Source: an uncultured Synergistales bacterium (GTDB taxonomy: Bacteria > Synergistota > Synergistia > Synergistales > Aminobacteriaceae). Taken from it: a DNA stretch of 39,877 nucleotides. Below are positions 7,418 through 14,125 of this stretch, piece by piece; the first letter of the stretch is position 1, and the number at the start of each line of letters is the position of its first letter. The notes below the pieces were generated by a model that ran no database searches, was not told the origin of the DNA, and was given only the letters and a program-made list of their open reading frames with translations. The position numbers and the translations under genes are program-made. The DNA lies in the NCBI GenBank assembly GCA_905233215.1, contig CAJODC010000014.1, positions 1 through 39,877 of the forward strand, read 5' to 3'.

Positions 7418-8491
7418 ATGAACAAGCGCAGAATTGACGAAATCGGAATAAGATACGTTGAAAGCCTGAAACTTTACGAAGAGTATGCCGCAAGAATCCG
7501 CAATCTGATTCAAGACCTCGTTGAGGTTGAAGGCGTTGAGTTTTATGCGATTGACGGCTGGGCTGAGAGTCCTGCCGAACTTTTGCACATTCTCTCAACT
7601 CTCGAAGAAAAAGATCTCGCAGGTGTTGACTTGGTTACTGTGAGAGTGCTTTTGCGTTTCCCTGCTGACGTTCTCAGAATAGAGTCTCTCATCAAGTCTG
7701 AATTTGATGTTGACGCTTCACGCTCTCTCCCCTCAAATTCAAGAATGCTGAAAGATCCCGGACGTTTCGGTTATCCTGCTGTCGTCTACGTGCTTTCGCT
7801 TTCACATTCACGTTCAAACCTCAAGGAGTGGGAAAAGTACAAAGACCTCAATTTTCGTCTTGAACTCCGTACGCTTTTGCAGGAGGCTTGGGCTACGATA
7901 GTTCCGAAAGTCAGCCAGACAGTAACAAAAGAATCCGAAGAAGAATTTACACGTGAATTATTCCTATTGGGGGCGATGCTTGAGAAGGCCGACAAGGGAT
8001 TTTTGACACTTCGAGAGGAAATCAGGAACGAGGCTGTTTTAGTCCCTCCGTCAGAAAAAAGAGACACTGAAAAAATTACGGCTGAAACAGTTTTCACTGA
8101 TGAAGAACTTTACCAGCTCTTCCGTGATGATCCTTCGCTTCTCGGAAAATGGAACGCCAACGCAATCTCGGCAGGTTTCCCGGAATTTACACCCGATGCT
8201 GATTACCTGCGTGAAAGTTTCTCTCACCTCTGCGGAATTTTGAGGGCTTCGGGAATTGATACGATGTCCGAAGTGAAAAAGTTTCTCGATGACATGGACA
8301 ATGACGGCAAAGGTCAACGACAGCTCAAGACGCTTCATGAATCTTTCAGCGATAATGACAACTGGAGGGTTGATCCTTTTTCGGCGATTTTCCTTTTGGT
8401 ACTGAATTTCAAATGGGACATACTCAAAGACAAAGATTTGGCAGGTCTGGGAATCAAACGAGGCTCAGACCGTATCAGCGGTAAAGATTAG
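7418..8491 (+). CDS. RelA/SpoT-fold protein with altered catalytic residues
   Basis: This 357-residue protein has the layout of a small (p)ppGpp synthetase domain in residues about 15-170. DLVTVRVLLRFPADV (71-85) matches the DxxGxR motif, with Asp71 and Arg76 kept but Gly replaced by Thr. FGYPAVVYV (117-125) matches GYRSxH with Gly-Tyr kept but Ser and His lost. FRLELRTLLQEAWATI (146-161) matches the ExQxRT region, but the metal-binding Glu is Arg147 and the Gln is Glu149. By family knowledge that should abolish or change pyrophosphokinase activity. Residues about 180-357 form an acidic extension that I do not recognise. There is no ribosome site. It may sense nucleotides or act as a regulator without making (p)ppGpp. 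Fold call moderately sure; function unknown. Confidence 0.7.
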   Translation: MNKRRIDEIGIRYVESLKLYEEYAARIRNLIQDLVEVEGVEFYAIDGWAESPAELLHILSTLEEKDLAGVDLVTVRVLLRFPADVLRIESLIKSEFDVDASRSLPSNSRMLKDPGRFGYPAVVYVLSLSHSRSNLKEWEKYKDLNFRLELRTLLQEAWATIVPKVSQTVTKESEEEFTRELFLLGAMLEKADKGFLTLREEIRNEAVLVPPSEKRDTEKITAETVFTDEELYQLFRDDPSLLGKWNANAISAGFPEFTPDADYLRESFSHLCGILRASGIDTMSEVKKFLDDMDNDGKGQRQLKTLHESFSDNDNWRVDPFSAIFLLVLNFKWDILKDKDLAGLGIKRGSDRISGKD

Positions 8492-8507
8492 GAAAGGAGC
8501 ATTTTCA

Positions 8508-9143
8508 ATGGCAAGAAGCATAATATTATGGTCGATAGTGTCGTACTTAATCGGCTCATTCCCAACCGGCTACATCGTAACAAAACTCTTCCACAAAGAC
8601 AAAGACGGTAAACATGACTGGCTCGACATTCGCACAATAGGTTCAGGCGCAATCGGTGCCACTAATGTCGGCAGGGCGATGGGGCCTGTGTGGTCATGGT
8701 TCACAGCGATAGTCGACATGCTCAAGGGTGCGTTCGCTCTTCTTTTGGCTGCGCAGATCGAAGCCCCTGAAACTCAGGAGATAATAGCAGCGGTTTCGGC
8801 GTTCGCTGTTGTACTCGGTCATAATTATCCCGTCTGGTTGAAGTTCAAGGGCGGCAAAGGCGTGGCGACAAGTTACGGAACATTGTTCTTCATTTGGCCG
8901 TATAAGTCATTCGCTGCCGTTCTTCTCTGCGGCGGACTCTGGTACATCATCAGGGGTACAACACGAATCGTCTCCGTAGCGTCAATGGTCTCGCTCGCTT
9001 GCGTGTCAGTGTGTTTCGCAATGCTCGGTGCGCCGGTAACGTTCACAATTCTCGCCGCGCTTCTCGCTCTTCTCTGCGTTTGGAGACACCGCACTAACAT
9101 TGTGAGAATAATCAACGGTACTGAAAACAAGTGGCATAAATAG
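8508..9143 (+). CDS. plsY: Acyl-phosphate:glycerol-3-phosphate acyltransferase
   Basis: PlsY uses acyl-phosphate to acylate glycerol-3-phosphate, the first step of membrane phospholipid synthesis. The 211-residue protein has five to six membrane segments and the three family motifs: YLIGSFPTGYI near residue 13, IGSGAIGATNVGR near 45-57 and GHNYPVWLKFKGGKGVATSYG near 105-125. The second motif usually reads GSGN; here the Asn is Ala. The start is supported by AAAGGAG. It follows the RelA-like gene by 16 bases and is probably co-transcribed with it. A terminator follows. Confidence 0.95.
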   Translation: MARSIILWSIVSYLIGSFPTGYIVTKLFHKDKDGKHDWLDIRTIGSGAIGATNVGRAMGPVWSWFTAIVDMLKGAFALLLAAQIEAPETQEIIAAVSAFAVVLGHNYPVWLKFKGGKGVATSYGTLFFIWPYKSFAAVLLCGGLWYIIRGTTRIVSVASMVSLACVSVCFAMLGAPVTFTILAALLALLCVWRHRTNIVRIINGTENKWHK

Positions 9144-9161
9144 AAGCGTTATGAATTGTTA

Positions 9162-9193
9162 CCCCCTTTTCTGAAAAGATTAGGGGGATTTTG
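9162..9193 (+). terminator. Likely intrinsic terminator after plsY
   Basis: CCCCCT (9162-9167) pairs with AGGGGG (9182-9187) across a 14-base loop, then ATTTTGTT follows. The same CCCCCT/AGGGGG design recurs at 39278, which supports the call although the T-tract is short. Confidence 0.6.
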
Positions 9194-9254
9194 TTATTTT
9201 GAGGTTATAATTGAAGTACTGCTAGTTTCATGAATGCAAAGGAAGTGATCCAGT

Positions 9255-10574
9255 ATGAATAATATTATTGTGTCGAAGTTCGGAAGTGCTACCTTCTCAA
9301 CTCCCGAAATGATAAAGAAGGCTGCTGACATTATCATTTCCGACAAGAACAGACGCTACATAGTCGTCTCATCGCCGGGCGAACGTTCAGCCGATGATGT
9401 TAAAATGACTGATATGCTCTTCATTCTCAATTCACGTTACGAGAACAGGGAAGATTTTTCGGAGATGCTCGATCAGGTTAAGGCGAGATTCACCGAAATG
9501 GTCAGAGGGCTTGGCGTTAGTTTCGATGTTGACGCTGAGATAATGAATATCAAGAAGAATCTCTTTTTCGGAAAGGGAAACGATTTCGTTGTGAGTCGAG
9601 GCGAGTACATAACAGCAAAAATTTTCGCAGAATATCTCGGCTGGCCTTTCGTTGACGCTGCCAATTTCGTTACGTTCAACAGAGACGGTACTCTTGACCG
9701 TGAAAAAACTTTCGCTGCTGCCGAAAAGATTTTCGCTGACACTGAACACGCTGTGATACCCGGTTTTTATGGGACAATCGGCGGAACAGGAATAAAACTT
9801 TTCCCGAGAGGCGGAGGCGATACGACAGCGGCAATCGTGGCACGTGCCGTTCACGCTGAACTGTGCGAGAAATGGAGCGAGAGAACAAAAGTATTCAGTG
9901 CTGACCCTTCAATAGTCGAAAATCCAGCGATAATCAGGCACTTGACCTACGAAGAGTTGAAACAGCTTAATTACATGGGCGTGAGCGTCTTTCACGAGGA
10001 CGTTGTACTCCTGATGCAGGACATAGGAATCCCAACAAAGGTCAGGAACATTCACGATATTGACGATGCAGGAACGTTGGTGACAAAAGAACTGCCCCCA
10101 GAAGCTCACAGAGGAGTCGCGGCATGTATAGCAGGAAAAAGGAACTACAGAATAATTCACATTGAGAAATTCGGACTGAACAGACTAACAGGAATAGGAC
10201 AAAAAGTTTTCGGCATCTTCACCGAGAGAAATATATCTTGCGAACATTACATGTCAGGCATTTACAGATTCTCGATTGTCGTTAAGAACCCTCTGTTTGA
10301 CCTCAAAAGAGCCGAAATTTTGCAGGCACTCAATAACGCTATCAAGCCTGAAAGCATAACAGTCGAGAAAAATTTATCGCTCATAACTGTAGTCGGTAAA
10401 GGAATGAGAACGGTCAAGGGCATATTCGCTAAAATGTTCAGCGGCATAGCGGAGGCAGGAGTAAAAGTCAAAATGATAGAACAGGGAAGCGATGACTTGA
10501 ATATCATAATCGGCGTTTATGATGAAGACTATGAAGCAACAGTCAGGGCAATATACAAAGCAATGATTCTGTAG
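9255..10574 (+). CDS. Aspartate kinase
   Basis: The enzyme phosphorylates aspartate at the head of lysine, threonine and methionine synthesis. At 439 residues it has the monofunctional length: an amino acid kinase domain (about 1-290) and two ACT regulatory domains (about 310-439), where feedback inhibitors usually bind. Visible motifs are KFGSATFST (8-16), VSRGEYITAKIFAEYL (113-128), PGFYG (169-173) and PRGGGDTTAAIVARA (184-198). Two conserved spots differ from the usual: KFGG is KFGS and RGGSDTT is RGGGDTT. It is therefore a divergent member, perhaps with altered kinetics. TATAAT at 9206-9211 is a possible -10 without a good -35. The ribosome site is AAAGGAAGTGA. An unrecognised gene follows after 18 bases. 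Confidence 0.85.
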   Translation: MNNIIVSKFGSATFSTPEMIKKAADIIISDKNRRYIVVSSPGERSADDVKMTDMLFILNSRYENREDFSEMLDQVKARFTEMVRGLGVSFDVDAEIMNIKKNLFFGKGNDFVVSRGEYITAKIFAEYLGWPFVDAANFVTFNRDGTLDREKTFAAAEKIFADTEHAVIPGFYGTIGGTGIKLFPRGGGDTTAAIVARAVHAELCEKWSERTKVFSADPSIVENPAIIRHLTYEELKQLNYMGVSVFHEDVVLLMQDIGIPTKVRNIHDIDDAGTLVTKELPPEAHRGVAACIAGKRNYRIIHIEKFGLNRLTGIGQKVFGIFTERNISCEHYMSGIYRFSIVVKNPLFDLKRAEILQALNNAIKPESITVEKNLSLITVVGKGMRTVKGIFAKMFSGIAEAGVKVKMIEQGSDDLNIIIGVYDEDYEATVRAIYKAMIL

Positions 10575-10592
10575 TGAAAGGAAATTGATTAA

Positions 10593-11141
10593 ATGGCAAA
10601 TAATACACTTGGCTATGTGGTCATTGACGGAAGCGAAACTGTCATAAGAGGAGCAGCGTTAATCACAGACATGAAGGGATTTCCTGTTGACTTTGTGCGC
10701 TCCGAGCCTTTGAGACCGGATCAAATCTCAAAAATCTTGTACGGCGAGTCATTCGGGAAATACGCGAAGGAAAAACTTGTGCTTGAGAGCCTGATTGACG
10801 CTGTAGAGTCTGACCCTCAGTTATGGATATGCAATGACAGCGACATTCTCACGCCCTTACGAAACAACAGCAGGGTCAAAAGCGTGCTGCTCGAAGAATC
10901 GCCTCATGTGCCTCTTGACGCTGCCGGTCATGTCGAAGCTACAGCGGATCCGGGAGTGTTCCTGATACAGGCCGAGCCTAACGGAAACCCATTGAGGGCT
11001 CAATTCCCGGCAGGAGTCAGGCCGGAGGACGTTCAGCAGACAGCGGCAATCTTGACGGAAGCGGCACAGACTATGAATGTTCTTGAGCCTTTCACGAGAG
11101 TCGAGAAAGCGATGACTTTTCTTGCTACAGGACTGAGATAA
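10593..11141 (+). CDS. Unrecognised 182-residue protein
   Basis: I do not recognise this protein. It has no signal peptide or membrane segment and looks like a compact acidic cytosolic protein: a beta-rich N-terminus (LGYVVIDGSETVIRGAALI) and a helical C-terminus (about 140-182). The ribosome site AAAGGAAATTG supports the start. The stop TAA abuts the next ATG (TAAATG at 11139-11144), so the two unrecognised proteins are translationally coupled and probably work together. Upstream is aspartate kinase; downstream are the basic partner and an S1 RNA-binding protein. A role linked to RNA or translation is only a guess from context. Confidence 0.75.
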   Translation: MANNTLGYVVIDGSETVIRGAALITDMKGFPVDFVRSEPLRPDQISKILYGESFGKYAKEKLVLESLIDAVESDPQLWICNDSDILTPLRNNSRVKSVLLEESPHVPLDAAGHVEATADPGVFLIQAEPNGNPLRAQFPAGVRPEDVQQTAAILTEAAQTMNVLEPFTRVEKAMTFLATGLR

Positions 11142-11729
11142 ATGGGACTTCGTGATTTTTTCACACGACATGTTTCAAAAAGGGTAAACGTTTACAGAAT
11201 TGATGACTTCAGCGTTGAGCCTCCTGAAGTCGTCAAGATGCCCAAGAGAGTTAAAACCGTCAGCAAAAAGCCTGAAGTGTCATGCAAAGTGTCAAGGCCC
11301 GTGAATTTTTCCGTCCTGAAAGAGAAAATGACCGTTCCTGCGAAAAGAGTCAAACTCAAGGGCAACAGCGCAATCTCAAAGAGTGTACGCTTCAAGAAAT
11401 ATGTGAAAGAAGACATAAAAGTTCATCATCATTCTTTCAGCAAAAAGCCTGACACAACAAGAATGACCAAACAAATACAGGCCTTGCCGCAGGAACGAGA
11501 AAATATATTGAAGACGATGAAGAACCGCCCCGAGACTGCAAAAGGAGAGGTATTGCTTGCGTGTTTCGGTCCGATAGTTGAAGGCAGCGTGTTAAAATTA
11601 GTGTTGAATAAACAGCGCGGTACACTTTTGGTCTGGTACAAGTCCTCAAGCCGTCAGCTAAAAGCAAAGTACGTTTACCTAGTGCGGAGATTTGGCGCAG
11701 GCGGAAAACCTGAGTGGCGTTGGCTGTAA
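11142..11729 (+). CDS. Unrecognised basic 195-residue protein
   Basis: I do not recognise this protein. Residues about 1-110 are very rich in Lys/Arg and low in hydrophobic residues (KMPKRVKTVSKKPEV, PAKRVKLKGNSAISKSVRFK), with HHHSF near 99-103, and look disordered. A small folded part follows (about 134-195, GEVLLACFGPIVEGSVLKLV, ending PEWRWL). The high charge would suit binding RNA or DNA. It starts right at the stop of the previous gene, with AGGA in that gene's end as a weak ribosome site. An S1-domain RNA-binding gene follows after 31 bases. Confidence refers to being a real gene. Confidence 0.72.
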   Translation: MGLRDFFTRHVSKRVNVYRIDDFSVEPPEVVKMPKRVKTVSKKPEVSCKVSRPVNFSVLKEKMTVPAKRVKLKGNSAISKSVRFKKYVKEDIKVHHHSFSKKPDTTRMTKQIQALPQERENILKTMKNRPETAKGEVLLACFGPIVEGSVLKLVLNKQRGTLLVWYKSSSRQLKAKYVYLVRRFGAGGKPEWRWL

Positions 11730-11760
11730 CAAAATTTTTTCAAGGGAGTAAGAGTTTCAC

Positions 11761-12303
11761 ATGGCCGAGTCAGCCGTAGTTGAAGTCGGAGAAATCGTAG
11801 AATGCACAGTAGAACAGATAATGCCCTACGGAGCGTTCGTAAGGATCACAAAGACGGGACGAAAGGGAATGATACACATTTCGGAACTTTCGTACTCATT
11901 TGTGAAAGACATTAACGCAGTACTGAAGATCAGCGATGTAATCAAAGCGAAAGTAATCAGGATAGACGAGAAGGGACGAATCGACTTGTCTCTGAAACAG
12001 ACGCAGGAGCCTCCCGCGCAGAAAGCCAGACCGCCGAGAAGAATGGCCTCGCAGTCTCAGGACACTGAAGGGAGACCGCCCAGAGAGTACAGAACGGTAA
12101 CACGTCAGACAAGAGCGGCAAGAGAGTTCAGCCAGAATCGCATTGAGGCGAATGAAATTGATTCGGAAGATGCCGACAGTTTCGAGAAGAAGATGGCCTC
12201 TTTCCTGAAAACCAGTGAAGCGAAAATCACGGACATTAACACGAGAAATTCAGCCCGAAGCGGACGAAATACCAGAAGACGCAGTAACGGCAGGGATTAT
12301 TAG
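11761..12303 (+). CDS. S1-domain RNA-binding protein (YabR/general stress protein 13-like)
   Basis: Residues about 8-78 form one S1 domain (OB fold): VGEIVECTVEQIMPYGAFVRI, where MPYGAFV is the RNA-contact strand, followed by GMIHISELSYSFVKDINAVL and VIRIDEKGRIDLSLKQ. This closely resembles YabR and related ribosome-associated single-S1 proteins. The remaining hundred residues are rich in Arg, Gln and Pro, look disordered and end in ARSGRNTRRRSNGRDY, probably extra RNA contacts. The protein is cytosolic. The ribosome site is AAGGGAG. It closes the group of unrecognised genes; a terminator-like hairpin lies 23 bases past the stop. Confidence 0.86.
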   Translation: MAESAVVEVGEIVECTVEQIMPYGAFVRITKTGRKGMIHISELSYSFVKDINAVLKISDVIKAKVIRIDEKGRIDLSLKQTQEPPAQKARPPRRMASQSQDTEGRPPREYRTVTRQTRAAREFSQNRIEANEIDSEDADSFEKKMASFLKTSEAKITDINTRNSARSGRNTRRRSNGRDY

Positions 12304-12308
12304 CCATT

Positions 12309-12851
12309 ATGAGCGTGAAAATCATCGGGAGGTGTGGGAAAGCATCTCCCGTTTTTGTTGTGAGTGAAAAATATTGCAGGTTCGGCCGTGTTCAAGTTCA
12401 AGTCTGCAAGCCTTTCGGTGAAAAGTACAAGCCTTTCCCGACAAGTTTTTGGCTGACTTGTCCTTTCTTGACCAGACTCGCAGGAAGGATTGAGAGTTCC
12501 GGCGGTGTTCATGAACTTGAGGAATACATAATTTCACGGGGGCTTGTCCACGAATGGAGACGATACAACATTGAGCATCAGGTGTTACGCTTGAGGCTCT
12601 GCGGAAAATCTGCCGGAAGTTTCATGAGACGCTTCAAGACGAAAATTTATCGTGATGTCATGCGCGGCGGTGTCGGAGGGATTCGAGTCGGCTCTGGCGT
12701 GAATGTGAAGTGTCTTCACCTTCAGACGGCCTCGTTCATCGGAATGGGTTATCACCCTGCTGGCGAGTGGCTAAAGTCTAAAGGGCTCTGCGGTGATTGC
12801 CGTGCTGAATGTTTGTGTTATGATGAAAAAATTACAATGAAAGGAAATTAA
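12309..12851 (+). CDS. DUF501 family protein
   Basis: The 180-residue protein carries the DUF501 signature: a CRFG site around residue 23 and KPFPTSFWLTCPFLTRLAGR (about 41-60), plus GVGGIRVGSGVNVKCLHLQ and a C-terminal Cys cluster (GLCGDCRAECLC) that may bind metal. DUF501 has no assigned reaction. The ATG at 12309 has only AGGG 14 bases upstream as ribosome site, and codons 6-16 contain a terminator-like hairpin. A start at GTG 12360 (Val18) would put the hairpin between the genes but would cut the domain's first strand and has no ribosome site. The start is therefore uncertain. The gene's tail probably holds the promoter of the radical SAM gene. Confidence 0.78.
   Translation: MSVKIIGRCGKASPVFVVSEKYCRFGRVQVQVCKPFGEKYKPFPTSFWLTCPFLTRLAGRIESSGGVHELEEYIISRGLVHEWRRYNIEHQVLRLRLCGKSAGSFMRRFKTKIYRDVMRGGVGGIRVGSGVNVKCLHLQTASFIGMGYHPAGEWLKSKGLCGDCRAECLCYDEKITMKGN
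12326..12356 (+). terminator. Terminator-like hairpin inside the start of the DUF501 gene
   Basis: CGGGAGGTGT (12326-12335) pairs over ten positions, with two G-U pairs, with GCATCTCCCG (12342-12351) across a GGGAAA loop. Five T follow. It has the form of an intrinsic terminator for the S1 gene but lies within the DUF501 reading frame, so it may attenuate that gene. Confidence 0.6.
12816..12824 (+). promoter_or_regulatory. Possible extended -10 promoter for the radical SAM gene
   Basis: TGT-TATGAT lies 35 bases before the ATG at 12859, within the end of the DUF501 gene. AAAGGAAA lies between. No convincing -35 box. Confidence 0.35.
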
Positions 12852-12858
12852 CTTTGTC

Positions 12859-14049
12859 ATGCCTAAGCTGTTTAATGTCAACGAATGGAAAGCGTTAAAA
12901 CGATGGAACCCCTACAACAGTTTCAAGCTGCTGGCTCATATTGAACGCTGGCAGAATATAAAGGCAGGCTGTCCCGTTCCTGCTCCTGTTCTTGTTACGG
13001 TTGACCCGGCGAACGTCTGCGATCTGAATTGCGAGTGGTGCAACGCCAGATTCATTCGTGATCACCGTAACCGTATGCTCACCGAGAAGGTACTGTGTGA
13101 AATTGCCGACTTCCTTCCGACTTGGGGGAGTTCGGGTTCATATCCTCCGGGCGTTAAGGCTGTATGCGTTGCCGGAGGAGGCGAGTCGCTCCTTAACCCT
13201 GCGACTCCTGTTTTCATTGAGAGGCTCGTCAAGAATGGCGTTGAGGCCGGAATAGTAACAAACGGAACAAGGATTGACACTTGCATTGAAGCCCTCAGCC
13301 ATTGTACTTGGGTCGGAGTTTCTGTTGACGCAGGAAGCGCAAAGACATTCAACAAGCTCAAAGGACTGCCGGAAAATTCCAGCGTTTTCACGAAAATTAT
13401 CGACAACATGGCCGAACTCGCTGAATATTCACGGAGTCATCAAACAAGACTCGGCTCGAAATATCCGTCATACGGCGTGAACTACAAGTATCTGCTGTAC
13501 AAGGACAACATCGGCGAAATTTTCGAGGCAGCGAAAACAGCGAAGTCAATCGGCTGCAAGTCAATTCATTTCCGCCCTGCCGGTACAACATGGAACAATG
13601 TCGGCACAGACAACGAGATCACTTTCACTGAAGACGACATAAAACTTTTCGAGGAACAAATCAAACTCGCTCAAGAACTTGATGATGATACCTTCGGGGT
13701 TTTCGGTGTTACTCACAAGTTCAACGACCATTTCGGAATCGCTAACCTTTTCAAAAAGTGCTGGGCCGTTTTCATGACCGCCGTTATTCAGCCTCCTTTA
13801 ACGCCTGAATCCCCTAAGGACAGTTTCAATTTAGGGCTTTGCTGCGACAGGAGAGGCGATGAGAGGCTCGAACTTCTGCATGACTGCCTAGACGTGAACG
13901 AAATCGAAAAGGCTTGGGGAAGCGATAAGCACTGGGAGATTCATTCAGCGATTGACATTCGCACCTGTCCGCGCTGTACCTATCAGCCTCACAATCAGAT
14001 ATACGAAGAGGTCATTCTCAACGACAGCATGACATACAAATTCATTTGA
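12859..14049 (+). CDS. Radical SAM protein of unknown substrate
   Basis: The 396-residue protein has the radical SAM cluster CDLNCEWC (Cys54, Cys58, Cys61; CxxxCxxC), then a glycine-rich SAM-binding strand VAGGGESLLNP (about 109-119) and later barrel strands. The C-terminal third has further Cys (GLCCDRRGDERLELLHDC and RTCPRCTYQPHNQ). These look like a SPASM/twitch-type extension that could hold one auxiliary [4Fe-4S] cluster. No peptide substrate gene is seen nearby, and the neighbours (DUF501, tyrS) do not indicate a pathway. Cytosolic. The ribosome site AAAGGAAA supports the ATG at 12859. Reaction not assignable. Confidence 0.86.
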   Translation: MPKLFNVNEWKALKRWNPYNSFKLLAHIERWQNIKAGCPVPAPVLVTVDPANVCDLNCEWCNARFIRDHRNRMLTEKVLCEIADFLPTWGSSGSYPPGVKAVCVAGGGESLLNPATPVFIERLVKNGVEAGIVTNGTRIDTCIEALSHCTWVGVSVDAGSAKTFNKLKGLPENSSVFTKIIDNMAELAEYSRSHQTRLGSKYPSYGVNYKYLLYKDNIGEIFEAAKTAKSIGCKSIHFRPAGTTWNNVGTDNEITFTEDDIKLFEEQIKLAQELDDDTFGVFGVTHKFNDHFGIANLFKKCWAVFMTAVIQPPLTPESPKDSFNLGLCCDRRGDERLELLHDCLDVNEIEKAWGSDKHWEIHSAIDIRTCPRCTYQPHNQIYEEVILNDSMTYKFI

Positions 14050-14062
14050 TGCCGATTCCGCT

Positions 14063-14110
14063 GCGTGAAGGGCTGATATAATTAGCTCGAAAAATAAAAG
14101 CCTTTCACGC
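14063..14110 (+). promoter_or_regulatory. tyrS promoter with long inverted repeat
   Basis: GCGTGAAGGGC (14063-14073) and GCCTTTCACGC (14100-14110) form an 11-position inverted repeat with one G-T. The 26-base spacer contains TGA-TATAAT (14074-14082), an extended -10. Transcription would start near 14089, so only the right arm would be in the RNA. The repeat is therefore better seen as a DNA operator around the promoter. The right arm ends just before the AAAGGAG ribosome site. Confidence 0.5.
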
Positions 14111-14125
14111 AAAGGAGAAATTAAC

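Noticed and set aside
9432-9854. Minus-strand open frame of 140 codons within aspartate kinase
   Set aside because: Antisense to a clear enzyme gene, no ribosome site, no recognisable motif.
12300-12537. Two minus-strand frames opposite the DUF501 start
   Set aside because: They overlap the DUF501 domain motif on the other strand and lack start signals.
14050-14125. T-box riboswitch ahead of tyrS
   Set aside because: The gap is only 76 bases and no T-box core or terminator/antiterminator pair is present.
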